Positions 15,914 to 24,294 are shown, numbered from the stretch's first letter. The stretch is 44,395 nt of DNA from Halalkalirubrum salinum (GCF_005543295.1 NZ_SRSG01000057.1:1-44395); one strand, 5' to 3'. Notes: generated by a model from the letters alone, not told the origin. Made by a program: numbers and translations.

Positions 15914-16021
15914 ATGGCTGATGATACCCGACCGACGATGAAAGAGGTTCGACACACAGCACCCGACGGCGTCTGCGCAGACAGCGTCTGGCAACGAGGC
16001 AAGAGACCGGCCGACGACTAA
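15914..16021 (+). CDS. Small 35-residue protein
   Basis: ATG at 15914, TAA at 16019-16021; the product starts MADDTRPTMKEVRHTAP and contains GVCADSVWQRGKR. A good TATA box about 30 nt upstream and a dyad at the start site support expression. The composition (MKEVxH near the start, WxRG near the end) reminds me of short conserved haloarchaeal proteins, but I cannot name a family. No membrane segment; one Cys. Function unknown. Confidence 0.55.
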   Translation: MADDTRPTMKEVRHTAPDGVCADSVWQRGKRPADD

Positions 16022-16078
16022 AACTGATCTTTGCCGCGTGTGTTTTGTTCGACCGCAGAGTGGTTGCTCTTGACCGGG

Positions 16079-16354
16079 CTAGAGTACGAGGATCTGTACC
16101 AAGACGAGCACTGTAAGCATAAGCGATAGGGCTGCAATCCCGTAGGCAAGCGGCCCATATGTGGCCGGATTGTCCGCTTCCAGCGCTGGATTGCGGAGCC
16201 GCAGTATCCCCGTCGCGACGATCGCGAGCCCAGTTCCCGCAAGCGCGATCGCTCCGATTGCAGAGCCATCACGGAATCCGATCGCGGCCTGGATGAGTAA
16301 GATTGTACCGCTGTACAAGAAACACGCGGTGACAAAGCGAGCGGGTGCTATCAC
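16079..16354 (-). CDS. Small membrane protein
   Basis: 91 aa from the GTG at 16354, or 110 aa if the frame is read from 16414. Three hydrophobic segments are visible: FLYSGTILLIQAAIGF, AIGAIALAGTGLAIVATGIL, and GIAALSLMLTVLVLVQILVL. A short polar loop (RLRNPALEADNPATYGP) separates the last two. I do not recognise the family. It is divergent from the ABC exporter operon, and the GTG start leaves room for that promoter. Confidence 0.6.
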   Translation of the reverse strand: MIAPARFVTACFLYSGTILLIQAAIGFRDGSAIGAIALAGTGLAIVATGILRLRNPALEADNPATYGPLAYGIAALSLMLTVLVLVQILVL

Positions 16355-16420
16355 AATGAGTATGTGATACTGGCAAAATACCCAGTAGTGCTTCCCAGAT
16401 CTGATAGCTGGCACCGCAGG

Positions 16421-16430
16421 CTTATTTATC
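16421..16430 (+). promoter_or_regulatory. TATA-like box of the ABC exporter operon
   Basis: CTTATTTATC is centred about 27 nt before the ATG at 16452, the textbook spacing for a leaderless haloarchaeal mRNA. This decides the start of the ATPase gene. Confidence 0.6.
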
Positions 16431-16451
16431 CCGACAGTGGATCGGCGTGTA

Positions 16452-17411
16452 ATGATTGCAGTCGATGGACTTCAGAAGGTGTACGGCGATTTTGCTGCCG
16501 TCGTTGGGAGCACCTTCTCGGTCGAATCTGGCGAGATTCTGGGTATCGTCGGGCCGAACGGAGCGGGGAAAACCACGACGCTCAAGATGATCGCCGGGCT
16601 GATCGAGCCAACTGAAGGAACCGCCACCGTTGCCGGCTACGATGCGAGCGATCCGGAGATGCGCCAGACCCTCGGCTTTTTGCCCGAGGAATCGCCGCTG
16701 TACGAGGACATGACGCCGCGATCGTACCTCCGGTTCTTCGCAGATCTCTACGATGTCCCGCGAGAGGCGGCGATCAATCGGGCGATGGACACCCTCGACA
16801 GACTGGAACTCGAACACCGCGACCGGCGGATCGGCGATATGTCGAAGGGAATGAAACGAAAGGTGGCGATCGCTCGATCGCTCGTGAACGATCCCGATGT
16901 TGTTATTTACGACGAGCCTGCAAGCGGGCTCGATCCGTTGACGACAAACACGGTCCTCAAGTTCACCCGTGAGCTCAAGGCGTCCGGGAAGACGGTGATA
17001 TTCAGCGCACACAACCTCTATCACGTTGAGAGTGTCTGCGATCGAGTCGTGATTATGAACGAAGGACAAATCATCGCCCGTGGAACCGTCCACGAACTCC
17101 GTGAGACCTATGGGAGCCGCGAGTACCAAATTCGAGCGGATGTCAGCCCGTCAGGCATCGAAGCGGCGGACACGACAATCCGTGGCGGCAGCCTCGAGCA
17201 CCTATTTACTGCCGACACGATAGCCAAAGCAGACCAGATCCGTGAAACGATTGACGCCGCCAACGGAACAGTACTCGATTTCCGAACTGAGGAGTCCACG
17301 CTCGAAGCAATCTTCCTCGAACTGACCGGTGAGCCGATGGCCGGCTCCAGACAGATCCAAGACACTGCCGCCGACCTGGAACATCGGGGGGCAGCCGGTG
17401 AGGCATCGTGA
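16452..17411 (+). CDS. ABC-2 type exporter ATPase (NatA/CcmA-like)
   Basis: 319 aa ATPase of a sodium- or drug-export-type ABC system. It shows Walker A GPNGAGKTT, signature DMSKGMKRK, Walker B VVIYDEPASGLDP and the H-loop IFSAHNLYHVE. The C-terminal 90 residues (after about 220) form the extra domain common in NatA-like ATPases. The start at 16452 is fixed by the upstream TATA box. It overlaps the following permease gene by 4 nt; the two downstream permeases complete the exporter. Confidence 0.93.
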   Translation: MIAVDGLQKVYGDFAAVVGSTFSVESGEILGIVGPNGAGKTTTLKMIAGLIEPTEGTATVAGYDASDPEMRQTLGFLPEESPLYEDMTPRSYLRFFADLYDVPREAAINRAMDTLDRLELEHRDRRIGDMSKGMKRKVAIARSLVNDPDVVIYDEPASGLDPLTTNTVLKFTRELKASGKTVIFSAHNLYHVESVCDRVVIMNEGQIIARGTVHELRETYGSREYQIRADVSPSGIEAADTTIRGGSLEHLFTADTIAKADQIRETIDAANGTVLDFRTEESTLEAIFLELTGEPMAGSRQIQDTAADLEHRGAAGEAS

Positions 17412-19282
17412 CGGACGTGCTCGATCGTCTCAAAAACGCAATTGGTAGTGCTCGTCGCCGCCTCGCGTCCGTGTGGCGGATCGCCCGCTGGGAGGCAAAA
17501 CGAAGCGTTGGGACGATCGATCGCCGGACCGCTGCGTTCGGTGCAATTATCATCGTGCTTACCGCCGCAGTCGTCGGCTCAGTTGCAGTCGCCGGCTCAG
17601 CCGGACTCGCGATCGACCGAGACATCTACCGGGTCGGCGTCGACGCTGACAATCCCTACTATCCAGTTGTTGCAGAGAGTAGCCAACTGGCGCCCGCAGA
17701 GCCGAACCAGGAAGCGCTCGCGACTGGCGATCTTGACGTGCTCATTAATCACCCTGGCGAGGATGTCGTAACGTGGTACGTCGCAGAGACTGAGAAGGGT
17801 TCGGCCGCACACAGCACCCTGGTGACTTCGATCGATCGGTACAATGAGCGGCGAATGGCCGACGAGCCGAACGAATCCGCAGCGTATCCGGTTCGCGTCG
17901 ATCTACAGTACGTCTCGCGACAAAGTGATGCCACGACACCGGGTGGATCAGACGACGGCACACAATCGGATCGCGCAGCCGAGGGCGGTTCTGCCGACAC
18001 GGCTGAGGGGACGGACACGTCGGACTCGTCCGGTGATGGGACAGCAGGTGCCGCCAGCGACGAGGATCGCTCGACCGATGATTCGACCGGCGGATCGATT
18101 CCCTCGATCGGCGGGCAGGCATTCGGCGGCTCTCAAAGCGGGTCGCCTGCGACGATTCAGCCGCCGTTTCCGTTCGGCTCACTGTTATTAGCGTTCATAT
18201 TTCTCGTTCCGATGAACTTCGTGATTCAGGCATACGGCGGAACGATGCTGAACGAGCGGATCAACCGACGCGGGGAGTTACTATTAGTCGCCCCCTTGGC
18301 ACGGACGACGATTATTGCGGGCAAGACGCTGCCGTACCTCCTCGCTGCGATCGTCCTGACTGCGATCATTGCCGCAGTTGTCGGTGGCGGATTGTTGTCC
18401 GTTCTTGCGGTGATTCCGATCGCGCTTGGGTTTCTCTCGGCGACATTCGTCGCAGCGATGATCGCCCGCTCGTTCAAAGAACTCACATTCGTGACCGTGA
18501 CGATCGCCGTGCTCGTGACAACGTACGCGTTCGTTCCGGCGATCTTCACGAACGTGACGCCGATCGCGTTGATTTCGCCGCTGTCGATCGTCGTAATGGA
18601 TCTCCAAGGTGAGGCGGTGTCGATCGGCGAGTACCTCTTTTCGACTGGCCCATTCTACGCTGGCTCGGCTGTCCTGTTCGTACTCGGGTCGGGGATCTAC
18701 CGCGAGGAGGATATGTTCACCCAAAAGCCGATCCCAGCGAAGGTCATCGATGCGCTCAACGCCCAGCTGTCAGGCTACGCCTCTGTCGGGCTGTGGACTG
18801 CGCTTTTCGTACCGTTCGTTTTCACAGCGGAATTGCTCGCAATTGCCATTCTCTACGTCGCGCCGATCGAGCTGTCGATTCCGGTGTTGTTGGTGACGAT
18901 CGCACTCATCGAAGAACTCGCAAAGAGCGTTCACGTGTACGCCGGCTACGCTCGATCGCGGTTCGAACGCCGACTGCCTGTCACGGTTGGACTCGGAATC
19001 GTGTCCGGTGTTGGCTTCTTTTTGGCCGAGAAATTCACGGCGATCGCCCAGGTCGTTGGGCTGCCAGAGCTCGCGATCGGGCAGGCAGCATTTGCGCCAA
19101 CTGGCCTCACGCCAACGCTCGCGGTTGGATTACTTGCCGCGCCATTGGTATTGCATACGGTTACCGCGACGATCACGGCGGTCGGTGCACGGGACGGTCG
19201 GCTCGTCTACGCCAGCGCACTCGTTATTGCGACGATTGTCCACGCGGCGTACAACTACGGCGTGGTGATGCTGTATGCGTAG
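17408..19282 (+). CDS. ABC-2 permease fused to a PrsW-like intramembrane protease domain
   Basis: 624 aa. Residues 1-460 look like a NatB/ABC-2 permease: an N-terminal cytoplasmic helix (WRIARWEAKRSVGTIDRR), one membrane segment, a large extracytoplasmic region, then about six segments with NERINRRGELLLVAPLARTT. The extracytoplasmic part carries an acidic Ser/Thr/Gly/Asp-rich linker (about 176-250). Residues 470-624 carry PrsW-like motifs: EELAK (about 502), GFFLAEKF (about 540), an intramembrane His in LHTVTATITAVG (about 581) and HAAYN (about 611). These match the family's EExxK, Glu and two His sites. Fusion of export and protease functions is unusual outside archaea. It overlaps both neighbours. 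Confidence 0.8.
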   Translation: MTDVLDRLKNAIGSARRRLASVWRIARWEAKRSVGTIDRRTAAFGAIIIVLTAAVVGSVAVAGSAGLAIDRDIYRVGVDADNPYYPVVAESSQLAPAEPNQEALATGDLDVLINHPGEDVVTWYVAETEKGSAAHSTLVTSIDRYNERRMADEPNESAAYPVRVDLQYVSRQSDATTPGGSDDGTQSDRAAEGGSADTAEGTDTSDSSGDGTAGAASDEDRSTDDSTGGSIPSIGGQAFGGSQSGSPATIQPPFPFGSLLLAFIFLVPMNFVIQAYGGTMLNERINRRGELLLVAPLARTTIIAGKTLPYLLAAIVLTAIIAAVVGGGLLSVLAVIPIALGFLSATFVAAMIARSFKELTFVTVTIAVLVTTYAFVPAIFTNVTPIALISPLSIVVMDLQGEAVSIGEYLFSTGPFYAGSAVLFVLGSGIYREEDMFTQKPIPAKVIDALNAQLSGYASVGLWTALFVPFVFTAELLAIAILYVAPIELSIPVLLVTIALIEELAKSVHVYAGYARSRFERRLPVTVGLGIVSGVGFFLAEKFTAIAQVVGLPELAIGQAAFAPTGLTPTLAVGLLAAPLVLHTVTATITAVGARDGRLVYASALVIATIVHAAYNYGVVMLYA

Positions 19283-20360
19283 CGACAGCAATCGCCGGCC
19301 GCCTCGACTGACGATTGCCCGCCGGGAGCTCCGGATGTTGACCGCAGAGAAAACGATCGTCCTCGCGCTTGCGATCCAACTGTTCGTCGCGGCATTTTCG
19401 TCGTTTCTCGTCGTCGGCCTGGTGTCGTTGTACGATCCAACCGGCGCAGACGGCTACCAGATCGAGGCTGCGGTAACCGGCGACGCCGCAGACGAATTAC
19501 TTGCGGCCGCGAGCGAGCACGAACGGATTGAACCGACTGCGTACAACGATCTCGCTGCCGCGCAGTCAGCGTTCCGAACAGGGCAGGCAGACGTCTTGTT
19601 CGTCGCAACATGGGAGACAGACCCAGATGCGACTGCCGATCGGCTCCGAGTGACAACGTCGGTTCCCGAATCAAACGTCGAAACGACGATCATCGTCGCA
19701 GAAACCCGGACGCTGCTGCAGACGGTCGAGCGCGATCTCCGCGACGATCGGGCAGCGTCCCTCGAAAGCCAGCCGCTACAGCCGCTCGGCGAGCGTGAAG
19801 GTAACCCGTATTACGACTTTACGTATACGGTGTTGGTCCCGCTATTAGTGCTGTTACCGGCGTTCATTAGCGGCTCGATCACGGTCGACTCACTCACAGA
19901 GGAGGTCGAACGTGGGACTCTCGACGTGCTTCGAGTTGCCCCGATCACACTCACACAGATCGTCGATGGCAAGGCCGCGGCGGCGATCGTGATCGCACCG
20001 CTCCAGGCGATTACGTGGCTGGTGTTGATCACGCTCAATGGCACGCCGGTCGCAAACCTCGGCTGGCTGTTCGTCCTCGCGAGCGCGCTCGCGATCGGGA
20101 TCGTCTCCATCGCCGTCGGGACAGCACTGCTGGCAGCCGATCGACGAAGCGCGCAGTTACTCTACGCGGTGAGCGCCATCGCGCTCTTTGCAGGGACGGC
20201 AGTACTCGCTGACGGGCCGACAAACGCCATCGCACGGCTGGCGATCGATAGCGCAGACACCACAATTTACGCCTCTGTTGCGGTGGTGGTGGCCGCGGCG
20301 ATCGTCGCGTACGGTGGGGTTCGGGTGATTGTCTCCAGAGTCGATCCAAACGAACTATGA
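19275..20360 (+). CDS. ABC-2 type permease (NatB-like)
   Basis: 361 aa membrane subunit, third gene of the exporter operon, overlapping the previous gene by 8 nt. It has an N-terminal membrane segment after TIARRELRMLTAEKTIVLA, an extracytoplasmic domain of about 130 residues, then five to six membrane segments. The conserved loop SLTEEVERGTLDVLRVAPITLTQIVDGK matches the NERE/RG motif of ABC-2 permeases. It probably pairs with the PrsW-fused permease to form a heterodimeric channel. Confidence 0.88.
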   Translation: MRSDSNRRPPRLTIARRELRMLTAEKTIVLALAIQLFVAAFSSFLVVGLVSLYDPTGADGYQIEAAVTGDAADELLAAASEHERIEPTAYNDLAAAQSAFRTGQADVLFVATWETDPDATADRLRVTTSVPESNVETTIIVAETRTLLQTVERDLRDDRAASLESQPLQPLGEREGNPYYDFTYTVLVPLLVLLPAFISGSITVDSLTEEVERGTLDVLRVAPITLTQIVDGKAAAAIVIAPLQAITWLVLITLNGTPVANLGWLFVLASALAIGIVSIAVGTALLAADRRSAQLLYAVSAIALFAGTAVLADGPTNAIARLAIDSADTTIYASVAVVVAAAIVAYGGVRVIVSRVDPNEL

Positions 20361-20489
20361 ATTTGCACTGCTGACGCTGTCTGCCAGTTGTCGATGTGTG
20401 GGGATTGTCGTCAAATAGTAGCGTCTGACGATCGCTGCAAGCGCCAGTGTGTGAAGTTTGCTGCAAACCGCAGCGTGTTGAGACAGCGG

Positions 20490-21404
20490 TCAGTCGGCGA
20501 TCTCGGGCGGCGCAGCCATCTCGACGTCCCCGCTGAGCGTGCGCTGTGGGAACGGAATCTCAATGTCTTCCTCGTCGAACCGCTTTTTCACCGAGGTGAC
20601 GTACTCCGCACGGATCTTGACGAAATCCGATCGGTTCGGATTGTCAACCCAGATTCGCGACTGGAGGCCGACCGAAGAGTCTGCAAGCTCTGTGAGTCGG
20701 ACCGAAGGTGCCGGATCTTCGAGGATCTCGGGGTGTGCTTCGGCCTCTTCGACGATAATTTCGCTCGCTTTGTCGATGTCGTCGCCGTAGCCGATGCCAA
20801 AGAGGAATTTCAGCCGGAGTGTCTCCTTTGCGACCGGGTTTTTGATGACGCCGTCGGTGAGATTCGAGTTTGGGACAGTGAGCAGTTCGTTGTCGAAGGT
20901 TCGAACGCGGCTGACGCGAAAGCTAATGTCCTCGACGATGCCAGAGTGGCCGTCCCATTCGATCCAGTCGCCGATCTTGAACGGCCGATCGGCGAAAATG
21001 AAGATACCCGCCACGAAGTTTTTGATCACGTCCTGCAGAGCAAAGCCGATCGCCAGTGTTGCCGCCGCGGCGATCGTCGCCACCGACTGCAAGAGGTTCC
21101 CGAAGCCGGCGGCGCCGAAGGCGATTCCGAGTCCAATGAAGACGACAATAACTGTCGTGATCTTCTGGAGCGGACGACGAGCGTGCGGCTCGAGACCGTA
21201 GCGGTTGAGGAATCGATCGACGATTGGAATGATAACGATTTTGCCGAAGAGGTAGATCGCAAACAGTACGACGAGGAACGTTACTCCAGCGCCGATAAGA
21301 TCCCCAAACGGGACACCGAACTCGAGTAACACCTCGCCGAGTGGTGTGCTTGCCGTCGACGGATCGACTTCCGTCGGGTCAACCTGCATCGGACTCCCGG
21401 CCAT
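20490..21404 (-). CDS. mscS: MscS family mechanosensitive channel
   Basis: 304 aa. Three N-terminal hydrophobic segments are followed by the pore-lining helix rich in Gly and Ala (ATIAAAATLAIGFALQDVIKNFVAGIFI), which is the MscS hallmark. The beta domain follows (KIGDWIEWDGHSGIVEDISFRVSRVRTFDN, VPNSNLTDGVIKN). Known members release small solutes when turgor rises, useful for a halophile facing dilution. The ATG overlaps the yhbY stop codon by one base (TAATG), so translation is coupled. An inner Met (QVDPTEVDP) is an alternative start. Confidence 0.93.
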   Translation of the reverse strand: MAGSPMQVDPTEVDPSTASTPLGEVLLEFGVPFGDLIGAGVTFLVVLFAIYLFGKIVIIPIVDRFLNRYGLEPHARRPLQKITTVIVVFIGLGIAFGAAGFGNLLQSVATIAAAATLAIGFALQDVIKNFVAGIFIFADRPFKIGDWIEWDGHSGIVEDISFRVSRVRTFDNELLTVPNSNLTDGVIKNPVAKETLRLKFLFGIGYGDDIDKASEIIVEEAEAHPEILEDPAPSVRLTELADSSVGLQSRIWVDNPNRSDFVKIRAEYVTSVKKRFDEEDIEIPFPQRTLSGDVEMAAPPEIAD

Positions 21405-21649
21405 TAGTGCAACACCGCCGTGTTGCCACGGGTTTCGATCAGTTCGGCACTGACTGCGTCGGCGAGCTCACTCGCCAGTTCATCAACAGTCGTTCCACCA
21501 CGGGCTGCCCGGAGGAACTTGACTTTCACGAGTTTGCGATCGTTCAGCTGGTCTTTCAGTTCGTCTGTAACCGCGTCGATGCCTGCCTTCCCGACCCAAA
21601 CGGTGACGTCGAGGTCGTGGGCCTCCTTGCGGAGTGCTTCCTTGGTCAT
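21404..21649 (-). CDS. YhbY/CRM-domain RNA-binding protein
   Basis: 81 aa single CRM domain. The motifs VTVWVGKAGIDAVTDELKDQLNDRKLVKVKFLRAARG and TRGNTAVLH agree with the YhbY family; the GKAGI loop corresponds to the GxxG RNA-binding loop. Bacterial relatives associate with pre-50S ribosomes. Its place next to the RNase P component 4 gene suggests a role in RNA processing or ribosome assembly. Confidence 0.92.
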   Translation of the reverse strand: MTKEALRKEAHDLDVTVWVGKAGIDAVTDELKDQLNDRKLVKVKFLRAARGGTTVDELASELADAVSAELIETRGNTAVLH

Positions 21650-21742
21650 ACACCACGATACTAGGCCGACGTTGTTGTACTTTCGGGATTTGTCTCGATC
21701 GCGAGGTGTTAGCCCGTAGCGATCGACACAGTACAGTTCGGT

Positions 21743-22021
21743 TTACACTCGATACGGGTACCGCTTCGTCGCACCGCAGTCACAGCGGACAACAACGTGG
21801 CCGTCTTGAAGCCGGATACGGGCGTTGCGTCCAGGCCGCAAAAAGACGTCACAGTCATCGCAGGTGAACCGCTTGAACCGCCGAGGGAGTCCGCAGCGGT
21901 TCCGTTCGGCCACCCGCCGTGCGAGTCGCACGTACTCGCGCGATCGATCGTACTCGCCGTCAATCGACGCTTGGCGGGCCAATTCGGCAAGCCGGTCTAT
22001 CCGCTCTTCGGCGATCGTCAT
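21743..22021 (-). CDS. rnp4: Ribonuclease P protein component 4
   Basis: 92 aa Rpr2/Rpp21-family protein, a subunit of archaeal RNase P, which trims tRNA 5' leaders. Two helices at the N-terminus (ERIDRLAELARQASI, DRSREYVRLARRVAERN) are followed by a zinc ribbon with CDDC and CDC ligands. LPRRFKRFTCDDC is characteristic. The open frame extends to 22237, but the ATG at 22021 gives the family's normal length and leaves a 43-nt gap to the upstream gene. YhbY follows after 93 nt. Confidence 0.93.
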   Translation of the reverse strand: MTIAEERIDRLAELARQASIDGEYDRSREYVRLARRVAERNRCGLPRRFKRFTCDDCDVFLRPGRNARIRLQDGHVVVRCDCGATKRYPYRV

Positions 22022-22064
22022 GCGCCCACACAGTCTGTAATCCACATCGGTACGTCCGATCGGA

Positions 22065-22529
22065 TCAGTCGTCTTCGAGTGCGTCGGCGATCCGGCGAAG
22101 CTCGCGGTTGGCGTCGCGGACCTCGTCGCGGAGCTGTCTGACCTCACGCACGAGCTCTTCGTTGTTAGAGCCGCCCTCCTCGGGGCCGCCTCTTCCGCCG
22201 GGACCGGCACCCATACCACCGGCTCCGCCTGGGCCACCGCCCATCATGCCGCTCATCATCTGTGCAAACGGATTGCCACCGCCACCCATGCCACCAGGAC
22301 CACCTGGACCGCCGCCCATCATTTCCTCGGGACTTGGCGAGCCGCCTTCGCCACCCTCCTCGCGTTCTTTGGCGCGTCGTTCGCGGATCTCCTCAACCCG
22401 CTCGCGGAAGGATTTCTCTTCGCCGTCGTCGGACTCTCCGGCAGTCTCTTCGGGCTCTGTAGAAGTATCCTCAGCTTCGCCAGTTGATGCGTCACCCTCG
22501 CGATCGTCAGCTGGATCGTCTTCAGCCAT
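22065..22529 (-). CDS. Gly/Met-rich protein with flanking charged helices
   Basis: 154 aa, no recognised family. Three zones are visible. Residues 1-45 are acidic and disordered. Residues 46-65 form a highly charged helix (SFRERVEEIRERRAKERE). The central 60 residues are Gly/Met/Pro-rich (MMGGGPGGPGGMGGG, then NPFAQMMSGMMGGGPGG). The C-terminal 35 residues form a coiled-coil helix (VREVRQLRDEVRDANREL). The layout suggests a self-associating or RNA-linked scaffold, but this is inference. It precedes rnp4 by 43 nt and probably shares its transcript. Confidence 0.75.
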   Translation of the reverse strand: MAEDDPADDREGDASTGEAEDTSTEPEETAGESDDGEEKSFRERVEEIRERRAKEREEGGEGGSPSPEEMMGGGPGGPGGMGGGGNPFAQMMSGMMGGGPGGAGGMGAGPGGRGGPEEGGSNNEELVREVRQLRDEVRDANRELRRIADALEDD

Positions 22530-22601
22530 ACGAGCGGGTTCGGCCGGTAGCCGGAAAACCGTTGTTCATCCGATCGCGACAGGTGCGCTGAAAAGGGTTC
22601 G

Positions 22602-23354
22602 TCACCCGAAAACGCCAAGACTTGACTGAAGCTGTTTGTGTTGTCGATCCTCAGTCACCTCGTAGCCGACGAGATCGCGCATGTCCACAGCGTACGTCGA
22701 ACCACCGCGTTCTAAGACCAACAGTCGACCCTGCGTGCCGACGACAGTTCCGGTTGCCATCGTCTCAGTCATCGGGCGTGTGTCGAGCACAAAGCCGTAA
22801 TCGAAACTGTAAGTATTAATCGACGAAAAGCCCGCCAACAGCGCGTTCCACGCATCGGTGTCGACTGATCGGTGCAACCCTCGTCGCTTTGTGGGAACTC
22901 GAACCCGATCGGGAACGGGAACTGTTTGGGAGAGTTCCGCTTCGATTTCGCGGGCGATTCGACCGTTCTCGACTGTTCGGATGTGAGCGGCCCGATCGGC
23001 GCCCTGCTCGCGTAGCCTGGTGTCGAGGCGCCACAGCTTTGTGACGCCGATCTTGAACTCGTCTGGCGCAAACGCCGCAAGGTAGATCGCGTGGTCGTCG
23101 TAACAGTCCATCTCGTCTTTGAGACACGTGCCGGTACACAGCGCACACACCCACCGATCGCGGTGATCTGCACAGTACGGGGCGTCGGCGTTCGAACAGG
23201 AGATATGGCGATCGTCGTGGATCGTCCCAGCACAGTGGCGCTCGCCAAGCGCGTAGGAAAGTTCGTCGCCGGCGTCGAGTGAGATGTATTCGAGTCCCTC
23301 CGCGCTGCTCAGATAGAGGCCGCCATCGAAGGTGTCGTAGCCGACGATCTGCAC
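22602..23354 (-). CDS. DUF2797 family protein with zinc-binding Cys/His cluster and GIY-YIG-like core
   Basis: 250 aa, GTG start. The N-terminal half has many Cys/His residues (HCAGTIH, HISCSNADAPYCADH, CALCTGTCLKDEMDC) able to bind one or two zinc ions. The core IYLAAFAPDEFKIGVTKLWRLDTRLREQGAD resembles a GIY-YIG nuclease strand-helix unit (Tyr and GVTK in place of GIY and YIG). The C-terminal part ends in a small beta domain. DUF2797 proteins have no established function that I know of; nucleic acid binding or cutting is a reasonable guess. Confidence 0.85.
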   Translation of the reverse strand: MQIVGYDTFDGGLYLSSAEGLEYISLDAGDELSYALGERHCAGTIHDDRHISCSNADAPYCADHRDRWVCALCTGTCLKDEMDCYDDHAIYLAAFAPDEFKIGVTKLWRLDTRLREQGADRAAHIRTVENGRIAREIEAELSQTVPVPDRVRVPTKRRGLHRSVDTDAWNALLAGFSSINTYSFDYGFVLDTRPMTETMATGTVVGTQGRLLVLERGGSTYAVDMRDLVGYEVTEDRQHKQLQSSLGVFG

Positions 23355-23449
23355 AAAAGCGGATAGGCGATCGGTCGGCTATTAGCTTGCGATTTCCCGA
23401 TAAAAATGAGCGAAACCGGCAACTTGGGCTTCAGAACCGACGGGACCGA

Positions 23450-23830
23450 TCAGGTCTCGATTGGGATCTCGGTGCCGAGGGTCGTCGCCTCGGGTTCGAG
23501 CGGAAGCGTCACCTCAAGCACGCCGTTTCTGTAGGAGGCGGCCACCTCGTCTTCGGCGATCGCCTTCGGGAACCGGAACCGTCGATGGTAGGTTTTGCGG
23601 CGATCGCGCTCCTCATCAACGTGCTCGGCAGCGACGTTCAACATGCCGTCGTCCCAGGCAACGGTGATCTCCTCGGGGTCAAACCCTGGCATGTCGATCG
23701 AGAGGACGAACTCGCCGTCCTCTTCGTACAGTTCGTAGTCGTCAAGTGAGTCGAACGCGCCTTCGAACAGTCGGCTTGGGGTTCCTTGTCTGCCGATCCA
23801 ACTGCTTGCTGGTGTTGTCGGGAGTGCCAT
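23450..23830 (-). CDS. Hsp20/alpha-crystallin small heat-shock protein
   Basis: 126 aa molecular chaperone. The alpha-crystallin domain spans most of the protein: EFVLSIDMPGFDPEEITVAWDDGMLNVAAEH, then ASYRNGVLEVTLPLE, containing the GVLxVxxP-type motif. It prevents aggregation of unfolded proteins in the cytoplasm. The short N-terminal arm is rich in Pro, Ser and Phe. Unlike most genes in the window it has a strong ribosome binding site. Confidence 0.94.
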   Translation of the reverse strand: MALPTTPASSWIGRQGTPSRLFEGAFDSLDDYELYEEDGEFVLSIDMPGFDPEEITVAWDDGMLNVAAEHVDEERDRRKTYHRRFRFPKAIAEDEVAASYRNGVLEVTLPLEPEATTLGTEIPIET

Positions 23831-23836
23831 TGCTGG

Positions 23837-23844
23837 TCACCTCC
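23837..23844 (-). promoter_or_regulatory. Strong Shine-Dalgarno site of the Hsp20 gene
   Basis: GGAGGTGA on the minus strand, 6 nt before the ATG, fully complementary to the 16S rRNA 3' end. Most neighbouring genes look leaderless, so a leadered heat-shock mRNA stands out. A TATA-like AATTTAATAA lies further upstream at 23873-23882. Confidence 0.7.
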
Positions 23845-23954
23845 GAACTCATCTCATAATTGTTTGCGGTTCTTATTAAATTTTGTGTGTTTTTTGGTGG
23901 ATTGTGACATTCTAGCAAATGCAATTAGCGAAAAACTCGGATACAATCGAAAAC

Positions 23955-24065
23955 TATAGTAACGTTTGCAACTCTTTGCAACAGCCATCTCGAAATGTAG
24001 TCCGAGAGAGCGTGAACCAGCAGTTCCTGAATCGAAGTGGGAAAATAATTGCAAACGCTACTATA
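23955..24065. mobile_element. MITE-like inverted-repeat element of about 111 bp
   Basis: The ends are near-perfect inverted repeats: ATAGTAACGTTTGCAA at 23956-23971 and TTGCAAACGCTACTAT at 24049-24064 (15 of 16 pair, with one more pair outside). The left end contains a 10-bp direct repeat, TTTGCAACTC then TTTGCAACAG. No full-length transposase is present and no clear target-site duplication is visible. It lies in the gene-poor stretch upstream of the Hsp20 gene. A non-autonomous transposon remnant is the best reading; a long RNA hairpin is an alternative. Confidence 0.5.
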
Positions 24066-24294
24066 ATGCCAAATGCGGGGCACTGCTCGATACACACAGT
24101 ACGTAGTCTCTTCGAGCCGATTGGATACCTGTGCATTATTGTGGGTCCGATCGGGAGCGACTGCGCTTTTGTGGATCAGACCTGTCCTACGAACAAATAA
24201 ACATCCACGGCTCTCAATAAAAACAGATCCAGTGAGCGATCGTGGGTGCGGATGCCACCAACTGTTATTCGAGCTGGCCGGGTAACATACTCGA
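24066..24294. other. Gene-poor intergenic stretch
   Basis: Apart from the inverted-repeat element next to it, I see no convincing gene, RNA or long repeat here. The short open frames lack family resemblance and good start contexts. The sequence just before 24295 should contain the promoter of the BsuPI-type gene, but only a weak TTATTC is visible at about the right distance. Confidence 0.5.
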
